NCBI RefSeq assembly: GCF_000774145.1
Contig: NZ_KN322961.1
Coordinates: 1 to 64,000, forward strand
DNA length: 64,000 bases
DNA from: Pseudomonas mediterranea CFBP 5447
GTDB lineage: Bacteria; Pseudomonadota; Gammaproteobacteria; Pseudomonadales; Pseudomonadaceae
Reading direction: 5' to 3'
Shown here: positions 9,327 through 17,705 of the stretch, piece by piece
Layout: every line of letters starts with the position of its first letter
Position numbering within the stretch: the first letter of the stretch is position 1
The notes under the pieces: generated by a model
The model's input: only the letters and a program-made list of their open reading frames with translations
What the model was told of the DNA's origin: nothing
Databases searched by the model: none
Made by a program: the position numbers and the translations under genes

Positions 9327-11066
9327 ATGAGTCTGTTCAAACGCAGCAAAACGACTGCGAAAGGTTTCGATTGGGCCGGTTTCGGTTGGCTTTTCCTGTT
9401 TTTCTGGTATTTCTCGGGCATTACTCAACTGCTGATCCTGTTGAGCGATACCTCCGGGTTCTCCGGGTTTCGCCAGGCATTCACCATGAGTGCGCTGTGG
9501 CTGGCGCCCATGCTGCTTTTCCCCGCCCGGACCCGCCTGCTCGCCGCGCTAATCGGTGTAGTGCTGTGGGCCTGCTCCATGGCCAGCCTGGGTTATTTCT
9601 TCATCTATCAGCAGGAATTTTCCCAAAGCGTCATCTTCATCATGTTCGAGTCGAACGTGGCTGAAGCCGGCGAGTACATGACCCAGTACTTCGCCTGGTG
9701 GATGGTGCCGGCGTTCCTCGCCCATACCGCAGTGGCTTATTTCCTCTGGACGCGCCTGCGTCCGGTGTACCTGCCCCGCGGCCAGGCCCTGGTCGCGGCG
9801 GTTGTGATCCTCGGCGCCGTGGTCGGTTACCCGCTCGTCAAGCAAACCCAGCGCGCCGGCAGCCTGGCCGGCGGCCTGGAAAAATTCGAAGACCGCATCG
9901 AGCCAGCCGTACCTTGGCAGATGCTGGTGGCATACCGTCGTTACGGCGAGCAATTGGCAAGCATGCAAGGCATGTTGCACAGCGCCAGCAAGATCGAGCC
10001 ATTGCGCAGCCTCAAGGACACCATGGCCAACCAGCCGGCGACCCTGGTGCTGGTGATCGGCGAGTCCACCAACCGCCAGCGCATGAGCCTGTATGGCTAC
10101 CCGAGGGAAACCACGCCGGAGTTGGACAAACTCAAGGACCAACTGGCGGTCTTCGACAATGTGATCACGCCGCGCCCATACACCATCGAAGCCCTGCAAC
10201 AGGTGTTGACATTCGCCGACGAGCAGAATCCGGACCTGTACCTGACGACCCCTTCGCTGGTCAGCATGATGAAGCAGGCGGGCTACAAGACCTTCTGGAT
10301 CACCAACCAGCAGACCATGACCAAGCGCAACACCATGCTCACGACGTTCTCCCAGCAGGCCGATGAGCAGGTGTACCTGAATAACAACCGTAACCAGAAC
10401 GCCGCGCAGTACGATGGCGACGTGATCGCTCCGTTCAACAAGGCCCTGGCCGATACCGCACCGCGCAAGTTGATCGTGGTGCACCTGCTCGGCACTCACA
10501 TGAGCTACCAGTACCGTTACCCACCGACCTTCAACAAGTTCACTGACCGCCAGGGCGTACCGGCAGGCCTGCGTGACGATCAGGTGCCCACCTATAACAG
10601 CTACGACAACGCAGTGCTGTACAACGACTTCGTGGTTTCCAGCCTGATCAAGGACTACGCCAAGAGCGATCCCAACGGCTTCCTGTTGTACCTGTCGGAC
10701 CACGGTGAAGACGTGTTCGACTCAGCGGGTCACGCCACCCTTGGCCGCAACGAAGGCAAGCCTACCGCGCCGATGTACACCATTCCATTCATCGCCTGGG
10801 CTTCGCCCAAGTGGCGCGAAACCCATGACTGGAACTTTGCCGGCGACCTGTCACGGCCTTACAGCAGTTCTCAGCTGATCCATACCTGGGCAGACCTGGC
10901 AGGCTTGAGCTTCGATGAGCTGGACCGCAGCAAGAGCCTGGTCAGCAGCGACTTCCTGGCCCGCCCACTGTTGATCGGCAACCCCTATCAACGCCAGCAC
11001 AAGGCGCTGATCGACTTCAGCCTGATGCAGCCCAAGGCGCCGACGGTCAAGGTGGTGCAGCAGTAA
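9327..11066 (+). CDS. cptA: Phosphoethanolamine transferase CptA
   Basis: 579-aa inner-membrane enzyme that moves phosphoethanolamine from phosphatidylethanolamine to lipopolysaccharide (core, by analogy to enterobacterial CptA). About five N-terminal membrane helices (residues 15-190) precede a periplasmic sulfatase-fold domain. The domain contains LVIGESTNRQRMSLYGYPR, with Thr248 as the presumed nucleophile, and a metal-binding YLSDHGEDVFD. A TTG at 9324 is a possible alternative start, but the ATG at 9327 begins the typical MSLFKRS terminus. Phosphoethanolamine addition can lower sensitivity to cationic peptides. It is monocistronic and ends at a clear terminator hairpin. Confidence 0.9.
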   Translation: MSLFKRSKTTAKGFDWAGFGWLFLFFWYFSGITQLLILLSDTSGFSGFRQAFTMSALWLAPMLLFPARTRLLAALIGVVLWACSMASLGYFFIYQQEFSQSVIFIMFESNVAEAGEYMTQYFAWWMVPAFLAHTAVAYFLWTRLRPVYLPRGQALVAAVVILGAVVGYPLVKQTQRAGSLAGGLEKFEDRIEPAVPWQMLVAYRRYGEQLASMQGMLHSASKIEPLRSLKDTMANQPATLVLVIGESTNRQRMSLYGYPRETTPELDKLKDQLAVFDNVITPRPYTIEALQQVLTFADEQNPDLYLTTPSLVSMMKQAGYKTFWITNQQTMTKRNTMLTTFSQQADEQVYLNNNRNQNAAQYDGDVIAPFNKALADTAPRKLIVVHLLGTHMSYQYRYPPTFNKFTDRQGVPAGLRDDQVPTYNSYDNAVLYNDFVVSSLIKDYAKSDPNGFLLYLSDHGEDVFDSAGHATLGRNEGKPTAPMYTIPFIAWASPKWRETHDWNFAGDLSRPYSSSQLIHTWADLAGLSFDELDRSKSLVSSDFLARPLLIGNPYQRQHKALIDFSLMQPKAPTVKVVQQ

Positions 11067-11071
11067 TCGCA

Positions 11072-11096
11072 AAAGTGTCGGCACACCCGACACTTT
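11072..11096 (+). terminator. Rho-independent-type hairpin after cptA
   Basis: Stem AAAGTGTCGG (11072-11081) pairs with CCGACACTTT (11087-11096) around a CACAC loop, starting 5 bases after the cptA stop. The downstream T-run is short. Confidence 0.75.
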
Positions 11097-11113
11097 CATC
11101 AGTGCCCCGCGCT

Positions 11114-11204
11114 TTCGCGAGCAGGCTCGCTCCCACAGGGAAATGGCGGTGAATACGGCTTTGTGTTCAGCCGAGATCAATGTGGGAGCGAGCCTGCTCG
11201 CGAA
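11114..11204. repeat. REP element pair (inverted)
   Basis: Copies TCGCGAGCAGGCTCGCTCCC (from 11115) and TGTGGGAGCGAGCCTGCTCG (from 11181) form an inverted doublet between the convergent cptA and GNAT genes. Confidence 0.9.
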
Positions 11205-11240
11205 GGCGTCGGTACATTCAGCACAGGCATAGGGAACCCG

Positions 11241-11735
11241 TCACAGGGGCTTGGTCCAGAACAGCATGCGCCCGTGGGCCGGGTCGAACATGCCGGCGGC
11301 GAAGCCGAATTTCGAATAACTGGCCTGGGCCACGGCATTGCCTTCAAGCACTTCCAGGGTGATCTTGCAGCAACCGCGCTGGCGTGCGATGTCTTCGACT
11401 TTCTGCAGCATCTTCTGGCTCAGGCCCAGTCCGCGAAACGCCTTCATGACGACGACATCATGGATATTCACCAGCGGCCGGCAGGCAAAGGTCGAAAAAC
11501 CTTCGAAACAATTGACCAGCCCCGCCGGCTCGCCGTTGACGAACGCCAGCACGCTGAACGCGTGGGGACGCTTGGCCAGTTCCTCCGGCAGATGCAGCAG
11601 GACTTCGGCCGGCAGCGACCGGCCGCCGCCCATGGGGTCCTCCGCATAGCCGTTGAGGACGAGACAGATCGCTTCGGCGTGAACCGGATTGGTGTAGCTG
11701 GCTTGCAGTACTAGAACGTCCTTGGCTTCTTCCAT
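11241..11735 (-). CDS. GNAT family N-acetyltransferase
   Basis: 164-aa acetyl-CoA-dependent acetyltransferase. The acetyl-CoA pyrophosphate-binding motif is VMKAFRGLGLSQKML, with LVNIHDVVV as the preceding strand (motif A). The C-terminal YSKFGFAAG is the usual Tyr-containing motif B. The ATG at 11735 is preceded by CAAGGTC; an in-frame extension to 11819 lacks conservation and overlaps the zapE 3' region. It lies 67 bases downstream of zapE on the same strand and may be co-transcribed. Substrate unknown. Confidence 0.88.
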   Translation of the reverse strand: MEEAKDVLVLQASYTNPVHAEAICLVLNGYAEDPMGGGRSLPAEVLLHLPEELAKRPHAFSVLAFVNGEPAGLVNCFEGFSTFACRPLVNIHDVVVMKAFRGLGLSQKMLQKVEDIARQRGCCKITLEVLEGNAVAQASYSKFGFAAGMFDPAHGRMLFWTKPL

Positions 11736-11802
11736 GACCTTGCATCTCTCTTCGCGGGTACGGCGGGTAATACCGGCGGATGGGGCCGTCGGCGGGTACG
11801 GG

Positions 11803-12924
11803 TCAGGCGGGCTGACCAAAACGTTGCATCTGCATTTCCTGGAGGCGACTGAGGGTACGGCGAAACGGGAATTGCAGATAGCCCTCGGTATACAACTGGT
11901 CCATGGGCACTTCGGCCGACAAGTACAGTGGCACCTTGCGATCGTAGCATTCGTCGATCAGGGCAATGAAGCGTCGTACACCGTCATCGTGGACCGACAG
12001 TTGCGGCAGCTCCCGATCCCCCGCCTCGACCCGCTCTACGCCGTCTTCCGTACCTCGGGCGATACGCCCTTCGCGCTGCTCGGCACTCAAGCTGGGCACG
12101 TCGCTGAGCAGGATAACCTTGTAGCGGTCACACAGCCCCATGAAATCCAGGGCGGAGAACGGCTGCTCGCACAAATCCCGGTAGCGGCTCCAGAGCACCG
12201 TGTCGCTGGCCTTGACCGGCTCCAGCAAGCGATGGCCGACTTGCACCGGATCACTGCTGGACTGTTGCCCTGCGCTCAACCGTTCGAAGACTTCGCCCAA
12301 TGGCTCGGGCTGCCCGGCGCCTCGTAGCCAATAGCGTTGCTGTAGCGCGCCTGGGTGCTGGCGGTGATCCTGCCAGCCGTTCACCGGCACGACTTGCATG
12401 TGTTGCTTGATCGCCGTGATGGTCGGCAGGAACCGTTCGCGGTTATGGCCGTTGGCATAGAGTTCGTCGGCTGGCAGGTTCGAGGTGCTCACCACTACCA
12501 TGCCCAACTCGAACATGGCCTGGAACAGGCGCCCGAGGATGATGGCATCGCCGATGTCGGTGACGAACAACTCATCGAAACACAGCACCCGCACTTCCCG
12601 GCTCAGCTCCCTGGCCAAGGCCTGCAATGGGTCCGGCGTGCCCGTGAGCTGGAACGAACGCTGGTGCACCCAGGCCATGAAGTGATGGAAATGCTGACGA
12701 CGGGCCGGAACCTGGAGACTTTCATGGAAACGGTCCATCAGCCAGGTCTTGCCACGCCCCACCGGCCCCCAGAGATACACCCCCTTGATCGACTTGCGTC
12801 CCTCGTGCAGAGCCTTGTGGCATTGCTCCAGGGTCATGATCGCCAACTCCTGGGCCTCATCCTGGACAAAACCGTGATGTTCGATGGCGTGCTGCCAGGC
12901 ACTCAAGGGGGAGTCGAAAGTCAT
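11803..12924 (-). CDS. zapE: Cell division ATPase ZapE (AFG1 family)
   Basis: 373-aa AFG1-type P-loop ATPase. In E. coli, ZapE associates with the Z-ring and is needed for division under stress. Walker A is GPVGRGKT (53-60) and Walker B is VLCFDELFVTD. STSNLPADELYANG and the C-terminal SLSAEQREG-containing region are typical. The open frame runs upstream to 13116, but the ATG at 12924 begins the conserved MTFDSPL region and gives the usual family length. It is followed on the same strand by the GNAT gene. Confidence 0.93.
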   Translation of the reverse strand: MTFDSPLSAWQHAIEHHGFVQDEAQELAIMTLEQCHKALHEGRKSIKGVYLWGPVGRGKTWLMDRFHESLQVPARRQHFHHFMAWVHQRSFQLTGTPDPLQALARELSREVRVLCFDELFVTDIGDAIILGRLFQAMFELGMVVVSTSNLPADELYANGHNRERFLPTITAIKQHMQVVPVNGWQDHRQHPGALQQRYWLRGAGQPEPLGEVFERLSAGQQSSSDPVQVGHRLLEPVKASDTVLWSRYRDLCEQPFSALDFMGLCDRYKVILLSDVPSLSAEQREGRIARGTEDGVERVEAGDRELPQLSVHDDGVRRFIALIDECYDRKVPLYLSAEVPMDQLYTEGYLQFPFRRTLSRLQEMQMQRFGQPA

Positions 12925-13026
12925 GCGGCCCGGGTCCGGAGGAGGGAGGGGCTGAGTATGCCATGCCAGCAGCGACCAGTGAGCGGGCCCACCTATGAAT
13001 CCACTCGAACCCGTGGCGGGGCATTC

Positions 13027-13058
13027 TTGTGGCGAGAGAGCTTGCTCCCTCGCCACAA
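13027..13058. repeat. REP-like single hairpin (GTGGCGAG family)
   Basis: The element TTGTGGCGAGAGAGCTTGCT continuing into CCCTCGCCACAA is self-complementary. It belongs to the second repeat family seen in this window, also present at 14303-14376 and 46437-46470. It lies between the zapE and SnoaL-like genes. Confidence 0.8.
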
Positions 13059-13075
13059 AAGCAAGCTTCTTCAGC

Positions 13076-13417
13076 TTAAATCGAGATATCCAGCCGGCTG
13101 ATCTTGCCCTGCTCATCGAGCCGGAAGGTATACCGCAACTCCAGCGGGCTGCCGGGGAAAGCCCCCGAGATCAGGTTGTGCACCAGCACCTTGCCCGTGC
13201 GTTGTTGCACGTTGAGCACTTCGACCCGCGGCTGGTAGCGGCGGGAAGTGTCTTCCATCCATTGGATGATGGCCTGGGTGCCGGCCCGATGCAGTCCTTC
13301 ATCGAACACATTGGCATCCTCGGCAAAAAAACGCGTCACCGCCGAGCTGTCACGGGCATTGGCGGCCGCGATGTAACCGGCGATGGCCGGTGCCAGGGAA
13401 GAGACGGGATTGGACAT
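13076..13417 (-). CDS. SnoaL-like / NTF2-fold protein
   Basis: 113-aa protein of the nuclear-transport-factor-2 fold superfamily. It starts with a helical segment ending in ANARDSSAVTRFFAEDANVFD, followed by curved-sheet strands and ending in RYTFRLDEQGKISRLDISI, a typical SnoaL C-terminus. The ATG has AAGGAGCCCTACC before it. The fold is used by both isomerases and binding proteins, so substrate and reaction cannot be assigned. It is 52 bases downstream of the WYL regulator and could share its transcript. Confidence 0.82.
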   Translation of the reverse strand: MSNPVSSLAPAIAGYIAAANARDSSAVTRFFAEDANVFDEGLHRAGTQAIIQWMEDTSRRYQPRVEVLNVQQRTGKVLVHNLISGAFPGSPLELRYTFRLDEQGKISRLDISI

Positions 13418-13469
13418 GGTAGGGCTCCTTGTTTTTATCGAACGGGCACCATGCTAAAACACCCTCATG

Positions 13470-14186
13470 TCAGTTCTTGTCAGGAGTGAAGCGTCCGGTT
13501 TCGTCCAGTTTCATCGACTTCATCCAGGCCCGCAGCAAGTCGCTGCGCCTGCCGGGATAGCGCTCGCCCTGCTCGGTGGCCGAGGCAATCCGGTCGGTGC
13601 GAAAGGTCCGGTAGGCGCCACGCAATTCGCACCAGGCCACCACCACCCGAGCCTCGTTGAAGAAACCCAGGGCCAGGGGCCAGATCAGCCGCTGGCTCGG
13701 GGTATTGTTGACGTCGGCGTAATCGATGTGCAGCTTCGCCTGGACACGGATGGCCTGGCGATACACGTTCAGTTCCACGGTATTCTGCGGATACCCGTAC
13801 CCCGGCGGGCCGGGCAACACCGTGGGGTTGCGCAAGGCATCCCGGACATCGGGAGCCAACACCGCGGCGACCTTCGCCAGGGCGTCGGCGGCCGCCTTGC
13901 CCAGTACCTCATCGCCGCGCTGATCCACGTAGCGCAAGCCCAGTACAATGGCCTCGATTTCGTCGGCGGTGAACATCAGTGGCGGCAGGAACAGGCCGCT
14001 GCGCAATACATAGCCGATGCCTGCCTCACCCTGGATCGGCGCCCCGAGGGCGGTCAGCTCGGCAATGTCGCGGTAGAGCGTGCGCTCGGATACCTTCAAC
14101 TCTGCCGCCAGGGTCGCGGCGGTGACCGGGCAGCGCTTGCCACGCAAGACTTGCAACAAAGTGAGCAGCCGAGTGGTACGGGACAC
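13470..14186 (-). CDS. YafY-type HTH-11/WYL transcriptional regulator
   Basis: 238-aa regulator. Residues 1-60 form an HTH_11 winged helix (TLAAELKVSERTLYRDIAEL), and the remainder is a WYL ligand-sensing domain. The start is GTG at 14186, with only a weak upstream site. WYL domains bind nucleic acid or small ligands. The SnoaL-like gene immediately downstream is a plausible target or partner, as regulator-plus-SnoaL pairs are common; this is inference. Confidence 0.88.
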   Translation of the reverse strand: MSRTTRLLTLLQVLRGKRCPVTAATLAAELKVSERTLYRDIAELTALGAPIQGEAGIGYVLRSGLFLPPLMFTADEIEAIVLGLRYVDQRGDEVLGKAAADALAKVAAVLAPDVRDALRNPTVLPGPPGYGYPQNTVELNVYRQAIRVQAKLHIDYADVNNTPSQRLIWPLALGFFNEARVVVAWCELRGAYRTFRTDRIASATEQGERYPGRRSDLLRAWMKSMKLDETGRFTPDKN

Positions 14187-14302
14187 GATGGGCGATCCGG
14201 ATGAAAAAGTTGCTGCAGATTAGCAGAGGCTGTTGTCAGAAACTGTCAGGAGCCCGGCCTATAGCATCGGCCCTGCTACAGCTCCTTTAGCCAGGAAGCT
14301 TG

Positions 14303-14376
14303 TGTGGCGAGGGAGCTTGCCCCCAGAAATCCTGGGAGCGCTTCGCACTCCAGCGGGAGCAAGCTCCCTCGCCACA
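14303..14376. repeat. REP-like pair (GTGGCGAGGGAGCTTGC family)
   Basis: TGTGGCGAGGGAGCTTGC (14303-14320) and its exact inverted copy GCAAGCTCCCTCGCCACA (14359-14376) flank a 38-base spacer in the gap between the WYL regulator and the LEA lipoprotein gene. Confidence 0.88.
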
Positions 14377-14431
14377 AGGTTTGCGCTTATCCTGACCCAG
14401 TCGCGGCTTATTTTTTATAGAGAGAATCATC

Positions 14432-14902
14432 ATGCGCAGAATCCCCGGCCTGTTCCTCCTGCTGACCCTGCTCAGCCTCAGCGCCTGCGCCCTCTTCCCG
14501 CACCGCGACCCGCTGAACATCAACGTGGTCGGCATCGAACCCTTGCCCAGCCAGGACCTGGAGATGCGCTTTGCCGTGAAGCTGCGCCTGCAGAACCCCA
14601 ACGAAACCGCCATCGACTATAACGGCGTGGCACTGGATCTGGAGGTCAACGACCGCACGCTGGCGACCGGGGTCAGCGACCAGAGCGGCTCCATTCCACG
14701 CTACTCCGAAGCGGTGTTGAGCGTCCCCGTGAGCATTTCGGCCTTTTCCGTGCTGCGCCAGACCCTCGGCCTGAGCCAGACACAGGGTCTGGATAACCTG
14801 CCCTATGTGCTCAAGGGCAAGCTCTCCGGAGGGCTGTTCGGCACCATGCGCTTCGTCGACCGCGGAACCCTCGACGTGCCGGGGTCCGCGGCGACCTGGT
14901 AA
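14432..14902 (+). CDS. LEA type 2 (WHy-domain) lipoprotein
   Basis: 156-aa probable outer-membrane lipoprotein. A signal peptide ends in lipobox LSAC with Cys19. The mature part is a single LEA_2/WHy immunoglobulin-like domain (RFAVKLRLQNPNETAIDYNG, then DLEVNDRTLATGVSD). Related proteins are associated with desiccation or stress protection in plants and bacteria; a stress role here is inferred. The ATG follows AGAGAGAATCATC. It converges on the nitrilase gene with a one-base gap between the two stop codons. Confidence 0.88.
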   Translation: MRRIPGLFLLLTLLSLSACALFPHRDPLNINVVGIEPLPSQDLEMRFAVKLRLQNPNETAIDYNGVALDLEVNDRTLATGVSDQSGSIPRYSEAVLSVPVSISAFSVLRQTLGLSQTQGLDNLPYVLKGKLSGGLFGTMRFVDRGTLDVPGSAATW

Positions 14903-14903
14903 C

Positions 14904-15827
14904 TCAGGCGGTGAACCGCACGCCGGGCCGGGCCCGCTCATCCACCACCAGTTCGAACACGTCCGGCCTGGCGTAATGACCGACCACGTCATAGTCATAA
15001 CGCGCCCGCACCAGGTCATCGGTATCGATTTCGGCGGTCAATAAGCCCGCCGCGTCCTTCAGCGGCCCGGCCAGCACATCTCCCATGGGTCCGACGATCA
15101 CGCTGCCGCCGGCGATCAACGGACGCTCCGACGGCCAGTGCTCGACATCGATGCCCAGCGCCTGGGGCGAGGCCTGGACCTGGCAGGCACTGACCACGAA
15201 GCATCGTCCCTCGTGGGCGATATGACGCATGGTCACCTGCCACATCTCCCGTTCATCCACCGTCGGCGCACACCAGACCTCCACACCCTTGGCATACATC
15301 GCGGTGCGCAGCAGCGGCATCATGTTTTCCCAACACACCGCCGCGCCGACCCGCCCGACCTGACTGTCGATCACCGGCAACGTCGAACCATCGCCCTTGC
15401 CCCAGATCAGCCGCTCGGTGCCGGTGGGCATCAGCTTGCGATGCCTGGCCACCAGCCCTGCCTCCGGTTCGAAGTACAGTGCCGTGCAGTACAGGGTGCT
15501 GCCGGCCCGCTCGATGACGCCCAACACCAGGCTGGCCCCCGTACGCGCCGAAAGCCCGGCTAACGCTTCGGTTTCGACACCCGGTACATCAATGGCATTG
15601 GCAAAGTAGCGGGCGAATGCCTCCCGCCCCTCCGGCAGCCGGTAGCCCAGTCGGGTGCCGAACCCTTCGCCCTTGGGATAGCCTCCCAACAGGGCTTCGG
15701 GCATCACTACCAGGCGGGCGCCGGCCTGGCGTATGGCGTCTTCGTAGGAAAGGATCTGCGCCAGTGTCTCCTCCTTGCCGCCCGGCAAGGAACCGATCTG
15801 CAGGGCAGCCACAATGGATTTCGGCAT
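14904..15827 (-). CDS. Nitrilase / carbon-nitrogen hydrolase
   Basis: 307-aa nitrilase-superfamily enzyme hydrolysing a C-N bond, probably of a nitrile to the acid. The catalytic triad is visible: Glu44 in [14 protein letters not shown], Lys131 in [18 protein letters not shown] and Cys165 in [14 protein letters not shown]. The pattern around Cys (CWENMMP) is that of true nitrilases rather than amidases. AGGAGTTGAAC precedes the ATG. The divergent LysR gene starts 86 bases away and is the likely regulator. The natural substrate could be an aryl or aliphatic nitrile; the sequence alone does not decide. Confidence 0.9.
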   Translation of the reverse strand: MPKSIVAALQIGSLPGGKEETLAQILSYEDAIRQAGARLVVMPEALLGGYPKGEGFGTRLGYRLPEGREAFARYFANAIDVPGVETEALAGLSARTGASLVLGVIERAGSTLYCTALYFEPEAGLVARHRKLMPTGTERLIWGKGDGSTLPVIDSQVGRVGAAVCWENMMPLLRTAMYAKGVEVWCAPTVDEREMWQVTMRHIAHEGRCFVVSACQVQASPQALGIDVEHWPSERPLIAGGSVIVGPMGDVLAGPLKDAAGLLTAEIDTDDLVRARYDYDVVGHYARPDVFELVVDERARPGVRFTA

Positions 15828-15913
15828 GGGTGTTCAACTCCTCGGTCATCAGGTGTTGCCGATTCTCAGGCGGCGGACGATCATGAATAAAGCCCCATAC
15901 ATTGCTAAACGAT

Positions 15914-16822
15914 ATGAACGCCATGAATATCGCCAACCTCGATCTCAACCTGCTCAAAACCTTCGAAGCGCTGCACGACGAATCCAGCGCCAGCCGCGCC
16001 GCATTGCGCCTGGGCGTGACCCAGTCGGCCATCAGCGCGGCGCTGCGCAGGCTGCGGGATGTGTATGACGATCAACTGTTCGTGCGTACCGGTCGGGGTC
16101 TGGCGCCAACACTGCGGGCCAATCAACTCAAGCCGGTGATCAGCGAGGCCCTGGACAAGTGCCGCCAGAGCCTGACGATGATCGATCCGCAGGCCAGTCA
16201 TTACGACGGTCGCTCGGTCATCGTCGGCCTGTCCGACGACTTCGAGCTGGCCTATGGGCGCCGGCTGATCGAGGAAGTCGCGCGGCGGGCGCCGGGGTTG
16301 CGGCTGATCTTTCGCCAGACCCACAGCCAGATCGTCGGCCGCAACCTGATGGAGCGCAATTTCGACCTGGCGATCACGGCGGGTGGTTTCACGGAACGGT
16401 TGCTCAGCCGCCAGGTATTGGGTGAAGGCGATTATGCCTGTCTGGTCGACCCGGACAGCCTGGAGGAGAACCAGCAGACCCTCAGCCTGGAGTCGTTCGT
16501 GGGGCGCGAACACCTGTTGGTGTCATCGGGTGGTTTCATCGGCATCACCGACGAAGGACTGGCCGGGCTCGGCTTGAGCCGCAAGGTGTGCGCCTCGACC
16601 ACGCATTTTGCCGCGTTGCCGTTCCTGCTCAAGGGCAGCCGGGCCGTGGCGACCATTCCGGGGCACGCCGCGAGGGCCATCGCGGCGTTCGGCGGCCTGG
16701 CGCTGCTGCCCTGCCCCCTCGCCTTGCCACGCTATCCCATCGAACTGGGATGGCGTACCCACACCCAGATGGATCCGGCCGCGGTCAAGGTTCGCGAGGC
16801 CATCGTCACGACCTTTGCGTGA
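15914..16822 (+). CDS. LysR-family transcriptional regulator
   Basis: 302-aa LysR-type regulator. The N-terminal winged HTH contains LLKTFEALHDESSASRAALR and VTQSAISAALRRLRDVYDDQ. The C-terminal substrate-binding domain begins near residue 85. ATG 15914 is chosen; ATG 15923 or TTG 15902 are possible. It is divergently transcribed from the nitrilase with an 86-base shared intergenic region, the classic layout for LysR control of the neighbouring gene. Confidence 0.9.
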   Translation: MNAMNIANLDLNLLKTFEALHDESSASRAALRLGVTQSAISAALRRLRDVYDDQLFVRTGRGLAPTLRANQLKPVISEALDKCRQSLTMIDPQASHYDGRSVIVGLSDDFELAYGRRLIEEVARRAPGLRLIFRQTHSQIVGRNLMERNFDLAITAGGFTERLLSRQVLGEGDYACLVDPDSLEENQQTLSLESFVGREHLLVSSGGFIGITDEGLAGLGLSRKVCASTTHFAALPFLLKGSRAVATIPGHAARAIAAFGGLALLPCPLALPRYPIELGWRTHTQMDPAAVKVREAIVTTFA

Positions 16823-16825
16823 GGC

Positions 16826-17080
16826 TTATTTGTTGGCAGCCATCAGCCGGTTGACCTCACTGCGCACCATGTTGGCGTATTCTGGAGGCGACATGCCGTC
16901 CAGCTCGGCACGTACCCATTCAGCCCATTTGCCTTTGCGCTTGGAGCGCTCGCCAAACAACCGGGCAGCGTCGCCCTTGGCCTTGCCCAGGTTGTTCTGC
17001 CACAACTCGAACAGTCGGGATTTTTCGTCTTCCAGCGCGGCACGCTCGGCCAGCGGCTTGTCAGCCAGATTGAAACTCAT
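16826..17080 (-). CDS. Small conserved hypothetical protein (84 aa)
   Basis: Highly charged, helical 84-aa protein with no signal peptide (MSFNLADKPLAERAALEDEK at the N-terminus, a Lys/Arg-rich GERSKRKGKWAEWVRAELDG centre). I recognise it only as a conserved Pseudomonas protein of unknown function. It converges on the LysR gene with a three-base gap. ATG 17080 is preceded by CAGGTAATTCCC. Confidence 0.75.
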   Translation of the reverse strand: MSFNLADKPLAERAALEDEKSRLFELWQNNLGKAKGDAARLFGERSKRKGKWAEWVRAELDGMSPPEYANMVRSEVNRLMAANK

Positions 17081-17242
17081 GGGAATTACCTGTTGCGTAA
17101 ATGGGCGACATCTTACACCTTGTGCGGGAGCGTCTTAACCATCATTTAGGCTTGGCCATGCTGGCACCGCCTGACCTTCTGCAACTTTTGCACAAGCACA
17201 ACACTCCACTGTTCACGGTAATCATCAACAAGGAGTAACTCG

Positions 17243-17560
17243 ATGGCTCGTAGACCCACCGCGCAAGCGAACGGAGAGCAAATCAAGGATCAAGTGTTCA
17301 GTGAACTGAAGGCTTTGATCGAAGAGTCGGAGAAGCTGCTCAAGAGCAGCGAGTCGCTGGTCGGTGAAGAAGCCGAGAACCTGCGGGGCCAGATCTCCCA
17401 GAAACTGCAGCAGGCCTTGGACTCGGTCGCCAGCGCACGGGAGCGTACCCGGCCCATGGTCGACGCCACTGAACTCTACATCGGCGGCCACCCTTGGCAA
17501 ACCGTGGCGATTTCCGCCGGTTTCGGGCTGGTGGTGGGCTTGTTGCTAGGGCGGCGTTAA
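17243..17560 (+). CDS. DUF883 family (ElaB/YqjD-like) membrane-anchored protein
   Basis: 105-aa protein of the ElaB/YqjD/YgaM family. A long amphipathic helix (ELKALIEESEKLLKSSESLV onward) is followed by a C-terminal membrane anchor (TVAISAGFGLVVGLLLGRR). In E. coli such proteins are stationary-phase induced and bind ribosomes at the inner membrane. The ATG has a strong AAGGAGTAACTCG. The following REP pair may end the transcript. Confidence 0.9.
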   Translation: MARRPTAQANGEQIKDQVFSELKALIEESEKLLKSSESLVGEEAENLRGQISQKLQQALDSVASARERTRPMVDATELYIGGHPWQTVAISAGFGLVVGLLLGRR

Positions 17561-17571
17561 GCAACGAACCC

Positions 17572-17659
17572 GTGGGAGCAAAGCTTGCTCGCGATAGCGG
17601 CAGACCAGCCAATACAGTTCGACTGACTGGCCCACTCGCGAGCAAGCTTTGCTCCCACA
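17572..17659. repeat. REP element pair (inverted, AAGCTTGCTCGC variant)
   Basis: GTGGGAGCAAAGCTTGCTCGCG (from 17572) and the inverted CGCGAGCAAGCTTTGCTCCCAC (to 17659) lie between the convergent DUF883 and dpkA genes. The arms extend the usual core with an extra AAGCTT section. Confidence 0.9.
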
Positions 17660-17705
17660 GGCGGAGGCTTGAAACCGACTGTTTTCAGGCAGCAGTTCCT
17701 TCGGA

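Noticed and set aside
11735..11819. N-terminal extension of the GNAT protein into the zapE 3' end
   Set aside because: Pro/Arg-rich non-conserved sequence; ATG 11735 has a proper site and begins the domain.
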